Shown: positions 37,903-49,770, counted from the first letter of the stretch. The stretch is 64,000 bases of DNA from Parasponia andersonii (GCA_002914805.1 JXTB01000204.1:228801-292800), one strand, 5' to 3'. The notes: a model not told the origin generated them from the letters alone. Translations and numbers: made by a program.

Positions 37903-40119
37903 TGTAAAAACCTAGATTTTTTGGAGGGTAATTTGGACATTTTACCAATTTTCGGGGATTATATTGGAGGGATTAATTTACAAAAGTTTTGTGCAGAAGG
38001 ACTAAATTGTAAATTTTAGGGGACTAATTTGAAAGGGATTTGAAAAATTAGGGACTGTTGTGCAATTTTTAAAAATTGCACAGCCCTATAAGACAGGGCC
38101 ACATGACCTGTCATTTTCTCTCCCTCTCTCTCTCTTCTCCCTCTCTTTTCCCTGATGCTCTCTCTCTCTCTGCTCACTCTCGGCCGAAGGATCGGCGAGG
38201 GCTGCGCCACCGCCCAGGTCGCCGTCCGGCACGCCAAACACCTGGCGCAAGCTTGCCATGCTGCCAGGAAGCTCCGCCGACCAGCTACTGCCACCAGAGA
38301 GGCCGTCGTTGCCGGAGAATACGAAGTGGGTTGTTTCGGATTTCTCGCCGCCGGCAACGATTTCGATCACCATTTGACCTCTAACTAGGCTCATTGGATT
38401 CGTCTCGTGGAGATGCAGCTCAAGTTATATATATCTTAACCCCATACTACCCGAATCAAAAGTTGCCATTTTTGGAATATTTTGTGCTTGAGTTGACTTT
38501 TTGATCTGGTCGTTGGATTGTGTTTTTGTTGTCATTTTTGGATTGTACTCAAAAAATGGGGAAGTTTGATATATATATATATATATTGCCTATGTTTGGT
38601 GATCGGCACGAAAATCCAAATCGGACGACTAAGATTTACCTCGATTTATGTGCCACCAACCCGGTGTGGGCCTGGACCTGAATTGGACAAGTTATATGTC
38701 TAACCTAGCTATTTTAGGTGCTAAGAATTCAGTGAAGAGGTCCGTTTATGGAATTGAAGCTCCATTGAGAAGTTGGTTTTTTGCAAGAGGACAATCGAGG
38801 GCTTGGAATTGGTTTTCGACCCTTCGAATGATTATCGACGACGCCTTGAGGATTCAATAGCGTGGTATCGCTATTCTTATTAGGTAGGGATTCGGTTACC
38901 TCCATTTTATACTATTTTCGAATAAAACTTATTTTTTGCAATATATGAGAACAAATGTGGTTTCTGGTTTTCTTGAACATATGTGATGGACTTTAATTGT
39001 ATACTGTAATTGTATGATATATATATATATATATACTGTATTGCTCTGGGGATTTTCTGAGTACAGGTTATTTTTGGTATATCAAAAATAGGGTTGTTGT
39101 GCTGCCCGTTTTTTTCTATAAAATCCTAATATACTTATTTTATTGAAAAACTAGAGTACGATTATTTTGACACTTCAGTTCTATGCTGCACGTGTCGTAG
39201 GATCATACATGAGCACCGTGGGTTTACAGTGTGGCGCTGCGTGCCCCACCATCGGTGTAGAGTCCATAAACTCACGCGGCATTTTTTTACTTCTAATAAC
39301 CTCCTCATTAGGCAGGTGTAGGCAATTTAGTTGTGCCTCCAAGTTTGGTAGGCGACATATAGGTGTCCCCTCCGGGTATGGGCTTAGGTGCCAGGCAGGC
39401 TGTTAGGTTCACTTAGTGCCATCATCCTGGGTTTCCACAGATGAGAGGATGTGAGCTCATGGGCATGGGTTGATTTGTGTCATGTGCATCTGAATTGAAT
39501 GGTTTTGATTATACTGATTTATTTATACATATACGTGACAATTTCCGGTTTTGGATTATCATATATGTATGTATTGGATTTAAACTAACCATGCAGGAGC
39601 TTTCCATCACTAAAATGTTTTTGATCGAGGTAATTGTTTTTCCTACTGAGCATTTTATGCTCATTCCCTTCCTCCCTTCCTCAGGTGGTGTTTAGTGTGA
39701 TTTTGGAGATCAAGAGGAGTAAGCAGCCATCAGGATTGTAGTTCATTATCTTGGTAATGCTTGAAGCATGATATTGTGGCGTTTGGATTGTTTGAGTTTT
39801 GTTTTAGCATTGAATCAAGATTACTACTTTCTATTTTTGTCTGTGAACTCATGTATGTCATTCTGATATCTGTTCTGACGTGGATGATGATGATGCTTGA
39901 ACATATATTTGACTTATGTTCTTTTAGCTATTTATTTGATCTATATTTAATAGTGTATACGAACTGTGGGAGAGGTTCACGGGATGGAATTCCAAATATT
40001 TTATCTAAAATGGACTATTTTATTAAACTATAACTTTTAGACATTTTCAAATAAATCAAGGAATTTCTCATCCTTGTGAAATTCCCCTTCTGCCACTAGC
40101 CCGGTTTTAGGTTGTGATA
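37903..40119 (+). mobile_element. 3' LTR of element E
   Basis: It begins TGTAAAAACC right after the polypurine tract and ends TTGTGATA (TA in place of the CA terminus). It repeats the 5' LTR throughout, with substitutions and small gaps. It is followed by ATGGT, the right target duplication, at 40120-40124. Confidence 0.92.
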
Positions 40120-40124
40120 ATGGT

Positions 40125-41103
40125 ATTTATATAAATACTATTAGTAAAAGGAATACTCCACTAAAGGCCCAATACTGTACTCTTAGATTAAATGTCATGC
40201 CTTTTACAGATATTTAATCAACTAGTCTTGATTAACTAATCCATCTAGCATATTCTATACCACATATAGAATCCCTATACAATGTCGTAGTTGGATAAGT
40301 GAAATTATTGTAATACCCTTCCAAGACATATTTACTTTTAAGTTACCATCTTTCTATCAAAGAATAATGTTATTGATAATTTTATTCTCAATCGCTATTT
40401 AGACGAAATTATCAACTAATTTACAAAGTGAATTCTAAGATCTTAGATTTAATTATTCCATGAATCTTGAAAGATCTTAAAGTGACATTAATGTATAGTG
40501 TTCTTAACTATTTGGTATTCCCGTCAATTCATAAACTATAACCTCAAATATGCCAGAGTTCATCACTAGTTTCACAAAGGCTAGTCTTGTAACAAATCAA
40601 ATAGGTAGAACCTATGAAAGCAAGTCAAATCAAACATCACGGATTAAGATCTACATGCTAAGGCTAGTTTGTGGTAATACTAAGAATTGAGTTACGATAT
40701 TCTAATTCTTTATATTACCTAGTCCAGTTCGATACACATAACATATTTATGTTGTACTAGTGTTTCTATCTGATATCAGATACATCAATGATTCGAGATA
40801 CATCATTACCATTAAGAAAGACAAACACTATAATCTTTAGTAAATAAAGTATTCTATCTTTATTTACAGATTGTAAACTAATTAATTTAGACTTAGATAA
40901 AGAAACAAGTCTCCTTATAATTAACACGTAATCATGTTTGTTCCCTTATACACAAATAAAGCCATGGAATCTTTTTCAGATATAGAAACAATTCAACAGA
41001 TAGTTTAATTTAGTAAATATCATAATTGTATATAAGAGAAAGTTATTTACATTAAAAGAGTAAAATTGGAAATCTACTTTTTACGATAAATATCCCAATA
41101 ATC
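40125..41103 (-). mobile_element. Copia element D LTR, U3 part, and polypurine tract
   Basis: This continues the LTR interrupted at 30890. The stretch 40125-40740 is the reverse complement of 43925-44525. Read on minus, the LTR starts near 41103 (ATTGGGATATT), directly preceded by GGACAAGTGGGAGATT (about 41116-41101), the typical Copia polypurine tract. Adding the segments 26495-26694 and 30346-30890, the LTR would be about 1.7 kb. Confidence 0.75.
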
Positions 41104-41229
41104 TCCCACTTGTCCAAAAAGCAGTTACTCAAACCGTCATACTAAAAGCCAAAAAAATGTTCGAAATGACTGAAATTAATAAAAGCAAAAAATTAAGTGT
41201 TCAATTAATAACTTAAAAGACTAAGAAAA

Positions 41230-41455
41230 GAAATGAAGTTCATAAGCTCTCTCTTCAACATTTTCTTGACGGACTTCTCTCTCATCATCTAGAAAGTCTT
41301 AACTTCTGCAGATAAAGGTATTATTGGTAGATTGTTTATAAAGAAGGTAGCCCTTCTCTTCCTTCAAATAGCCAAGCATAAAATATTTTTCTAAATTCTT
41401 ATCAATTTCGTCTCCCATTTTCTTGCACGGGTGTACTTCACTACCACATACCTTT
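41230..41455 (-). pseudogene. Copia integrase C-terminal fragment
   Basis: Minus strand reads NLEKYFMLGYLKEEKGYLLY, then NNTFICRS and DFLDDE. This is the shape of the FVGYPK-GYYFY-VFVSR-FLE segment that follows the integrase core in Copia pol. Reverse transcriptase and RNase H, expected between it and the LTR, are missing, so there is an internal deletion. Confidence 0.6.
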
Positions 41456-41459
41456 AGAT

Positions 41460-43924
41460 GCTCTAAACTATAATGCCATCTAGCTTAATTATATGACTAT
41501 ATAGGTCAAACTAGGAAGTAGCACTCTTTTATGAACGATAAATTTAGTTTTGTTTAAAAAAATTAACTAGTCGGTCTAACTGTAAAACAAAATGAGCTAC
41601 GTGGCATTATTTTCTGAATGTGTCTTTACAAAATATATAACCAAAAGTTTTTATTAGTTTATCTTGCCACCAGCAGTAATATTTGCTACACATCAAAATA
41701 TTGAAATACAAAGAAAACATTACTTACAAATCAAGCTCGACTACATCTGTATGATCATGACAATAAGAAAGCGTGCTAGCCAACCAGCAACTCTATACAT
41801 CATATATCTCCTCACCTGCATCACAGGAACTAAATGAGCTAATACTTAATAAGTAAAGATCATGCATGCTCGTGTACGTGTTAAATGCATAAACTTTATT
41901 GAAATTCCCATTGTACTATTTCTTTTGTAACTTTTCATTTTGATGCACATTTTTTAGAAAATGTTTCTTTATAGGGCCCTTGAGTACACTACAAAGTCAT
42001 GGCAGTCGGTAGGCCGTGCTCACCTATGGAGAAAGGAAATGCATGGCCAGTGCGATCCATACCTACCCAATGCAGACCAACTAGGAAATGCACCTAATAA
42101 ATCTCATAGTACAATGCTCCGTCCCGACAGTCGGTAAGCCATGCCCACCTATGTGGAAAGGATACCTGTGCAAACCATACTTACCCAATGCAAATAGACT
42201 AAACACTTTACGTAAAACATATCTCGTAAAATTAATACAATAGTACTACTTTAAATTCAACGCTTAGAAAACTTCATTTCTTTGAAAATCATGCTTACAT
42301 AATCATGCCATACTTATGTCATTTATAAAATTTGCAACAACAATATGAATAACATATAATTAATATAATACACATAAACATGTAAGAAAACATCTTGCAT
42401 ATACTACTGTTCTTATGATGCAGTTAAAATAAATCTTTACTTATCTTGTGTCTGACAGAAAAGATAGTGAAAAAGGTCAGCATTCTCTGTGCCAAGGTGT
42501 GTGGAAGACCTGATATCAATTTCATTACTAAGATGATCACTACAATGTAAAACACTTAAAGAAAATGACCACAAGACTAAAATCAGAAATTTCATAAAAT
42601 CAGGAAATCTAATCACAAAATGAACCAAAATAGCACATACTTTCATAAAACTGGTCCATTTGTTTCCAAATGGTACTATTTGATTTTTAAAAATATTTGG
42701 ATAGCACCTTCCCTATTGTTAGGACATTCCCACATGATTGAAATCATGATTTTAAACCTAGCACACCAATCTCTAGAGGATATTGACTCTTTCCACAATT
42801 CTCTATTCAAGACACGAAGTAAGTAAAGTACTCAACTGCAACACAAGAATTATGTGCTATATAAGTATCTATTATGTTTCCATATTCTGCATTTATTCTG
42901 GTTATGAGTATGACCATTGGCATTTCGATTTCAGCATATATATGCTTGGTAATTTTGGTGTGGTATTATTATGTACACCATATAACCATGCATGTTTTAT
43001 GAAAAAGTTTAAGAAGGGTAATATGATTTATGAAATGCCTTAGTATTATTGTGTAAAACTATTTTATCATAGAGAAGTTAAGACCAGGTAACTTTCAGAA
43101 GGTTTTATGTCACTGTTATGGGGAAGCGGGATAAATATTTATAGTTTCAGAGTGGCAGCCCCAGGAGAGGGGCAAGTGTGACAGGATTAATCAGAAGATT
43201 TACCACAATATTCCTCCTCTAAGTTATATAATAGACTAAATTACAGTCTCGGGCCGCCTTATCTCTTGAGCTCGATGGGGTAACGATGGAATAAGGTTAG
43301 TAACGAGCCCCACTGTGGTAAGAGCTGGCGGGAGGAGAACCCATGGGATATCATTAATTCAAGAAGCCTTGTAGGCACAGTGCTGAACCGGACAGTGGGT
43401 GCAAGACAGGGAAGAGTCTAAAGGAAATTATTTATACAGAAACATTTAAGCAAGCACGATCATACATTTAATTCATGTCATTGAGCAACATGTCATCCAT
43501 TACTTTACTTACTGAGCTATAGCTCATTATAGTCTTGTGTTGTAGGTAATCATTGAGATAACATCATGAGCTTGTGAGTTGAAGTAGAGGCCTAACCTTG
43601 GTGTTGTACATATGGATATTTAGACCACTGTTGGGGGGGCCTAGTTTATGTATTTTGGGATTTTTTGCAGTCTCTCAATTAAGTTAGTTTTAGTTCATTT
43701 TTTTAGTACCTATTTACTATGTTTCATTTTGTAATATATGTATATACTGATCATGTATGTAAGCAAAGTCAGCTATCCATAGAGTTTTAAAGAAAATAAA
43801 AAGTTCGAATTGGCCTGTATTTTAGAAAAACAATTACAGGATTATCTTCCAAAAGTAATGCCTTGTAAATAGAAAGTTAATAAATTTCCACTAGTAGTAG
43901 GAGGATAAAGAGGGCGTTACAAAC
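41460..43924. other. Unclassified repeat-derived region
   Basis: No gene is visible. The right end GAGGGCGTTACA (about 43912-43924) resembles the end of a Ty3 LTR, and 43120-43440 has GC-rich words (GTGCTGAACCGGACAGTGGG) like those seen in long Ty3 LTRs. This may be a solo LTR inserted next to the inverted Copia LTR. A 125-bp tandem duplication lies near 42003. Confidence 0.35.
42003..42250. repeat. 125-bp tandem duplication
   Basis: The words CAGTCGGTAGGCCGTGCTCA and CAGTCGGTAAGCCATGCCCA start at 42003 and 42128. Each is followed by CACCTATG-GAAAGGA and then TACCCAATGCA, so the whole unit of about 125 bp is repeated twice. Confidence 0.8.
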
Positions 43925-45340
43925 AGGACCAGATAATATAAAGAATTAGAGTGCCGTAACTCAATTCTTATATTATCACAAACTAGCTCTTAGCATATAA
44001 ATTTTAATCCTTGATGTTTGACTGGACTTGCTTTCATCGGTTATAGCCTTTTTATTTGTTAAAAGACTAACCCCTATGAAGTTAGAGGTGAACTTTGGCA
44101 TATTGGAGGTTATGGCTTATGAATTGATGGGAACACCAAATAGTTAAGGACACTATACATTAATGCCACTTTAGGTTCTTTCAAGATTCATGGAATAATG
44201 AAATCTAAGATCTTAATATTTACTTTGTGAATTGGTTGATAATTTTGTCTAAATAGCCATTGAGAATAAAATTCTCGACAACATTATTCCTTGATAGAAA
44301 TATGGTAACTTAAAGATAAATAGGTGTTGGAGGGGTATTACGGTAATTTCACCTATCTACTACGACATTGTATAGGGATTATATATGTGGTATAAAATAT
44401 GCTAGATGGATCGGTTAATCAAGATTAGTTGATTAAATCTCTATAAAAGACATGACATTTAATCTAAGAGTGCAGTATTGGGCCTTTAGCGAAGTGTTCC
44501 CTTTACTAATAATATTTATATAAATACCATAATAAGAGTTATTATGTATTTATCATATTATTGGAGCTTAGATTATTTGGATCCATTAAGTCCCTTGTCT
44601 AGCTCAATTAAGCTCATTAATTGATTTGTGGTATTTGTGGAATTAGTTTTATGAAACTGTGTAAAATAATGATTCTATAGAGAAGTTGGTATTTTTATAA
44701 ATAAGTTCCATGAGTTGGACATATTTATAAAAATGCACCCAAAGCCCAAATTGGAGAACAAGCCCAATCCTAATTGGACTAGGGTTAGCAATTTTGGGTC
44801 CCAAATATATAAGATATATGAGAGAAAAAACTACGCAGTAACTCTAAGAGAGTCACACGCATAGACATTAGGAAAGAGGAAGAAAAATTGGTCAAGGCTG
44901 AGAAAGAGAGAAGAGAAAAAGTTTCCTACTATCTCACAGTTCCATCTCACGTCCTGATGCTCCATAGGATCAAGAATGCATTCTTGATCATTCTCTAACG
45001 AAGGTTTCGACTTGGTGCCCACTCGCTTCATCAACCAAGAGCTAGAGCATAGACAAGAAGATCTAGGATTGGAGGTTTGATCAACATCAATAAGGAGATC
45101 AAGGAGGAACACGCTACAAGAGGTAAACCTTAATCTCATCTCTAAGGTTTTGTATTTAGATTTCATTTATGTTGTACATGATCTTGTATATGATGCATGT
45201 ATGTTATATTGTTATGAAAACTATTTTCATGTAAAATTTTAAAACCTAAATCCGCTATTTTTTCTGATGTGTTCATGATATGATCATGTATTTTCCATAT
45301 CTACATGCATGCATGATTTTCCTAAGTGTTAGATCTATTT
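43925..45340 (+). mobile_element. Inverted second copy of the Copia D LTR
   Basis: It is the reverse complement of 40125-40740, 30346-30890 and 26496-26694 in turn, uninterrupted by the Ty3 insertions. Its start (LTR 5' end) is missing. A likely polyadenylation zone and LTR tail run to about 45340. It is not followed by a primer-binding site but by a gag fragment of another family. Confidence 0.8.
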
Positions 45341-45538
45341 ACTAACACAAACAAGCGAGTTATGGTGATCCGAGAGAATGGTGAGTTTGAATCCAAGGAT
45401 GAGGCTGATTGTGATGATATGCCACCTTTGGAGGATGCCTCTATGGGAGAAGAGGAGTTTGGGGTAGATAATGGTGAGATGCTTGGATTAGTCCCACGTC
45501 GAGCCTTTATATATATGTCAACTATTTATGGCGTGTAA
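45341..45538 (+). pseudogene. Ty3 gag fragment downstream of the zinc knuckle
   Basis: It encodes NKRVMVIRENGEFESKDEAD followed by MPPLEDASMGEEEFG and LVPRRAF. This is the same segment as NKRVMVLRDNGEIETEDEDD...MPPLED in element B. It starts abruptly at the Copia LTR end and is cut off after about 60 codons. Confidence 0.75.
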
Positions 45539-45825
45539 GCTGAAATGTGGAGATAATGACTAAGTACATATAGAAAATTAGATGTATGCTTTTAGGTTAG
45601 AGCATATGGAGTGGTTTAACTAATCACTATGATTTGCTACATATTTGGTCTGATACAGAAAAAATGAAAACATATTTTGTCTAGTTTGAGAACTTTTATG
45701 GACCATGCATGCTTTGGAATCTATTGATAAGAAAAAGTGATTTTATGGTTGATTAATTGATATTCTATCTACTTTTGTGTATGATTTAGTATGTATAATT
45801 TAATTTTTTTTACATGTTAGTGATT

Positions 45826-46201
45826 ATGTGCACACACTTGGTATCAAGTGCCGTGTATGCATATATATATATACACACACTTGGTACAAGATGTCATGTA
45901 TACATTAAGTGCCAAGTGCCGTGTATGCATATATATATACACACACTTGGTACAAGGTGTCATGTATACGTTATGTACACACTTGGTACTAAGTGCCGAA
46001 TGTGCACACATGCACATGTCTTGGTACTTGGTGTCGTGTGTGCAATTCGTCAAAAGTAACTTTTAGAAAAATATGTTCATTATTTTAGTACATTAAACTG
46101 TGTAATAAAATGTTGAACACCAAAAAAAGGGTGGAACTTGTACCGTCTTTTAGAGGATCCTTTGTGGTTAGGATCTTCTAAAAGCGGTACAAGTTCCCTT
46201 T
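45826..46201. repeat. Short-repeat array plus hairpin, copy 1
   Basis: Recurring words ACACTTGGTAC-AAGTGCCGTGTATGCA and GGTGTCATGTATAC alternate with TATATATACACA. After a spacer (TGTAATAAAATGTTGAACAC) comes a hairpin: left arm 46133-46160 (GGAACTTGTACCGTCTTTTA...), 10-base loop, right arm 46171-46197 (...TAAAAGCGGTACAAGTTCC), with one bulge and one mismatch. Confidence 0.8.
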
Positions 46202-46431
46202 TGTTAGGTAAAATGATCATGATATATGTCCAATATGGGGTTTCGAGTTTGGATGTATGAGTTATGCTTTCTATTTTTACTAGTTAGTATCTATTGATTG
46301 TTGGGCATTTTGGATATTATACTTACTTTTATGTTTGTTTAGTAGATTTTTTTTCTCTAGTTTTTATAGTTATCTATATATTTTAGTTTTATATCTAATT
46401 TGTATTATAATGTAGATGATTTTGTTGTGGA

Positions 46432-46720
46432 AATGTGCACACACTTGGCTACAAGTGTTGTGTATGCACATATATTCACACACTTGGTATTAAGTGCCGA
46501 GTGTGCACACTAAGTGTGCACACCTCTTGGTACTCGGTGCCATGTGTGCAGCTTGTTAAACATAATTTTTGGAACATGTGTTCATCATTTTACTGCACTA
46601 AAATGTGTAATAAAATATTGAACACCAAAAAAAGAGGGGGGAACTTGTACCGTCTTTTGGAGGATCCTTAGTGGTTAGGATCCCCTAAAAGCGGTATAAG
46701 TTCCCCCCTTTTTTTTGGTA
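46432..46720. repeat. Short-repeat array plus hairpin, copy 2
   Basis: The same layout as 45826-46201 but with fewer array units. The hairpin is longer: arms 46625-46667 and 46678-46718 pair from CCAAAAAAAGAGGGGG down to GGATCC, closing on a 10-base loop TTAGTGGTTA. The order array, spacer, hairpin is kept. Confidence 0.8.
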
Positions 46721-47400
46721 TTTAAAATTTTATCCCTTAAAAATTTTAGATTTCATAATATACATATTAATTTTTAATATTAGATTAAAATCATAGTAAA
46801 TAAAAATTGTGTATTAAATAAAAAATAATCATATGATACCTAAAATGATAAAACATCCCTATAAGACATAAAACATGCTAAATTTTCCAAAATAATACTA
46901 GAGTACACGAGATACCAATAAAAGATATAGATTTTCTGAAATACCCCTATGACACCCCTAGAAGTCCCGAAATTACAAAAATACCCATAGAAGAGAATAA
47001 TCGATCTACAGTTATTCCGTTGGTTGATGATTTCTTTTCAAATATGTATGCTTATCAACTATCTTTAATATATACATGATATATTTTATGCACGAAAGAA
47101 ATTACCTTAAACTCGTTCAGGAGTTGGTGAGAGATTATGCATCTCGATATCGACTTCTGAATTATCCCGTTTGGACAATTTGGGATTACATGTTATGTGT
47201 TGTCGTTTACTTATAAACATTTTCTCTGGTGGTATCTCCTTATATTCTCCAAGTGTGTACATATATGTAGCACACTTAAGAGAACTGTGCGGAGTTGCTG
47301 CTGGAATTTCGGCATGAACGGAACAATGTTTGAGTAAATGATGGACCATATAACAAAATAATCTTGAATAGGATATAGCCTTACTTTTTAGTAGTGGAGT
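46721..47400. other. No recognisable feature
   Basis: AT-rich sequence between the hairpin unit and the CACTA coding region. If the CACTA element once carried its main transposase (TNP2 type) here, no trace of it can be read. Confidence 0.4.
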
Positions 47401-48742
47401 GATAAGGTGGATTTAGGACACTTGCACACAGCTATCTTGGATCATGGCAAGATATACTTGAACATTCTTGCCAAGACGGTTAGAGACACCATCCCAGCTT
47501 CCACTCTGATGTGGAAGGATGTGAAGAAAAAAGATATTGAGCTCATCTTAAACAGGATGGAGGTGAGTGAGTTTCCTAAAATATTATTTTAAGCTATTTT
47601 AATAAAAGCCATTATTAATAATTGTCTATTTTAATTTCGCAGATAAAGTTTGATTATCCTCGGTCCGATGCACTCTTAATTGACTCTATTGAGCAGTCCA
47701 TGATGGCATATTTATGGGACTGGTACAATATAATGCAGAATCATTTTACAAAAATGGGAGGTAAGAGGGATATGGCTTTTATTAAGGCCAATCCATACAA
47801 GAACATTCCCTTCGATCAGTGGAATATTTTGTGTGATCGTTTCAATTCTCAAGAGTTTGAGGTAATTAACATGCTTTTACAAAAAAAAAAATTAATTATT
47901 AAGAATAAATTATAATCAATGGTGAAATTAACAATTTTTGTTTTTTTGTAGAAACTCTCGACACAGAACTCGGAAAATTGGTCTAAGCAATTGTATTCGC
48001 CTGCACAGGGGTCGTCTACTATGATTAGCCAGATGAAGGCAAAGGTTAGAAAGTCAAAAATTTTCTTTAATCAGTACAAAATATACTATAACCAAATAAT
48101 CTACCTTTTTTTCCTACTTTTCATAGGGCAACCTAGAGACCGGAGAGCTTATGAGCCCTATCGACTACTTCAAGAGCCACCATCTCAAGCTGTCTAGTTG
48201 GCAGAATGAGTACACCTAGGAGAAACATGTAAGAATTCATTCCGTTTGTTTAAAATATTTAATTTACGTATATAAATTATAATTACTTTCATTTTTATTT
48301 TATTTTGTAGGCAAAGATGCTCACTCAAACTCAATCTCTGCTCAGTCTGAGCTTTGGGATGGTGCCTCGTTTGCTGAGTCTGTGGTGGGGCAAGAACAGG
48401 TCGATGAATTTCAGATCATATCCAAGGCTTTAGACTAGATCTAGGTGGCAGAAAGGGTTGGGAGCACTCCCTCGGCTGAAAAGTATAGGAGGACAGAGGG
48501 CTGCCAGCACGGGACAAGTCACTGAGACCATCGCCACCTTGAAGCAGCAGCTAGCTGAGAAGGATGTGGAGCACGCACGGCAGATCGACGAGACTCAACG
48601 ACAAATGGCCGAAAAGGAATCAGAGAACCAATGCCGGCTCAAGGAGACTCAGCGACAACTCAACGAGCAAAATCGGATGCTTCAAATATTGATTGTAAAG
48701 GTCGGTATCGAGATACCACTGCCTTCGCCTCCAGAATTGTAG
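47400..48742 (+). pseudogene. CACTA (En/Spm) TNP1-like protein gene
   Basis: Exon-like blocks separated by GT/AG introns: about 47407-47562, 47642-47860, 47952-48043, 48126-48229 and 48310-48742. Motifs such as SMMAYLWDWYNIMQNHF, PFDQWNILCDRFNSQEFE, NSENWSKQLYSPAQGS and ELMSPIDYFKSHH fit the plant En/Spm Transposase_24 family (pattern W-LC-F-S-EF, NR-K, G-SF). This is the accessory DNA-binding protein of CACTA elements, not the catalytic transposase. The C-terminus is a heptad-rich coiled coil (QQLAEKDVEHARQIDETQRQ...) ending IPLPSPPEL. Stops near 48219 and 48436 and a frame change near 48350 indicate decay. Confidence 0.72.
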
Positions 48743-48934
48743 ATATATTTTATTTTATAATATGCTCTAATTTTAGATACAATTTGTATATTTTCTTTGT
48801 TTAATAAAATTTGTGTTAATATATCTTCTTCCAAATTTTAATATATTAGTTAACCAAATTAATTATTAATTATTAATTAATAAATAATTATAAAAATCAA
48901 TTAAATAAATTTTTTTAACAAATTAATAAAATTT

Positions 48935-49453
48935 TTGCCGATGCAGAATTGTGTTGGTAAAAGATTATTTATATTCTACGAAAATATATTCACCGATGGG
49001 TTTTGTTATCGGTTAAGATATTTTTTTAAAAATATTTTCTACATATTTTCACAGACGCATTTTGTCATCGGAAAATGTATTGTACATTTTTAAATTATTT
49101 CTTTAATAATTTTTACCGACGCATTTATGCGTCAGTATTTCTTTGACTTTCACCGATGAATAAACGTGTAGGTGAAAGTCAAGAAGATTTCAAATATGGT
49201 CATATTTTCGCCGACGGAAACTTTTGCCGATGCAAACCGTGTGTCGGTAAAACTCACTGATGTGTTGGTGAAGGTTACTTTTATTGACGAAATTAAATTT
49301 TCGTCAGAAAGTGACATTTAGCTACGGTCTTATACCGACGATAGTCGCCGATGAGGAATTGTATCAGTAATTGTCAAATAACTTTCGCCGACGATTTTAT
49401 ACTATTTTTTCCGACGACAAAATGCGTCGGTGAAAGTCATGTTTCTTGTAGTG
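48935..49453 (+). mobile_element. CACTA 3' subterminal repeats and terminal inverted repeat
   Basis: The element ends GTTTCTTGTAGTG at 49441-49453, the reverse complement of the CACTACAAGAAAC terminus of plant CACTA transposons. Inward lie about ten copies of CCGACGA/CCGATG-type words, in both orientations, often paired as small hairpins (for example GACGAAATT...AATTTTCGTC near 49290 and CCGACGACAAAATGCGTCGG near 49411). These are the expected transposase-binding repeats. The left CACTA end is not seen in the window. Confidence 0.85.
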
Positions 49454-49770
49454 AAGAAGAAATCTCTTATGAGCTTTACTTCTTCTCAAGCCTGTGGACA
49501 TGGCTCATTATCATCATCATCAGGTTCAAGTCAAACTATTACCCATAATAAATCCACTACAATCCTCTAAGATTACCTATTATATCGAACTAGATTTTGA
49601 CATCGACCCTGAAGATGAGAACTTCAATATTTTGGAATGGTGGCAAAGGCGTCAATCAGGATTTTCGGTGATTGTACGTGACGTCTTAACTATTCCAGAG
49701 TCTACAATTTCTTCGTTATCTACTTTCAGTACTACTGGGATGATAGTAGAAAAGTGAAAATTTCGTTGAC
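49454..49770 (+). pseudogene. hAT transposase C-terminal fragment
   Basis: It encodes NFNILEWWQRRQSGFSVIVR followed by DVLTIPESTISSLSTFST. This is the hAT dimerisation domain pattern F-ILEWW...LA-DVL-IP-ST-SS-FS. A Ser-rich stretch (SSSSGSSQT) lies in another frame just upstream, so there is at least one frame change. The fragment begins exactly where the CACTA element ends. Confidence 0.75.

Larger units (their letters stand above)
30896..40119 (+). mobile_element. Full-length Tekay/Del-like chromovirus (element E)
   Basis: This 9.2 kb Ty3 element has LTRs 30896-33118 (2223 bp) and 37903-40119 (2217 bp). The primer-binding site TGGTATCAGAGC is at 33127-33138, gag at 33253-34430, pol at about 34430-37851 and a polypurine tract AAGGAGGAAAGAA at 37890-37902. 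Long LTRs and a C-terminal chromodomain place it with the Tekay/Del chromoviruses. All pol domains can be recognised in order (protease, reverse transcriptase, RNase H, integrase, chromodomain), but at least fifteen in-frame stops and two frame changes make it inactive. The LTRs differ by many substitutions and small gaps (for example the extra TTAGCATC near 32210), so the insertion is not recent. Confidence 0.95.

Noticed and set aside
39167-39406. 79-codon Cys-rich frame resembling a small secreted protein
   Set aside because: It lies in the 3' LTR of element E with a parallel frame at 32188-32406 in the 5' LTR; no signal peptide or conserved cysteine spacing is apparent.
41990-42005. CACTACAAAGTC as a possible left end of the CACTA element
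   Set aside because: It departs from the CACTACAAGAAAC terminus after eight bases, and no matching subterminal repeats follow.
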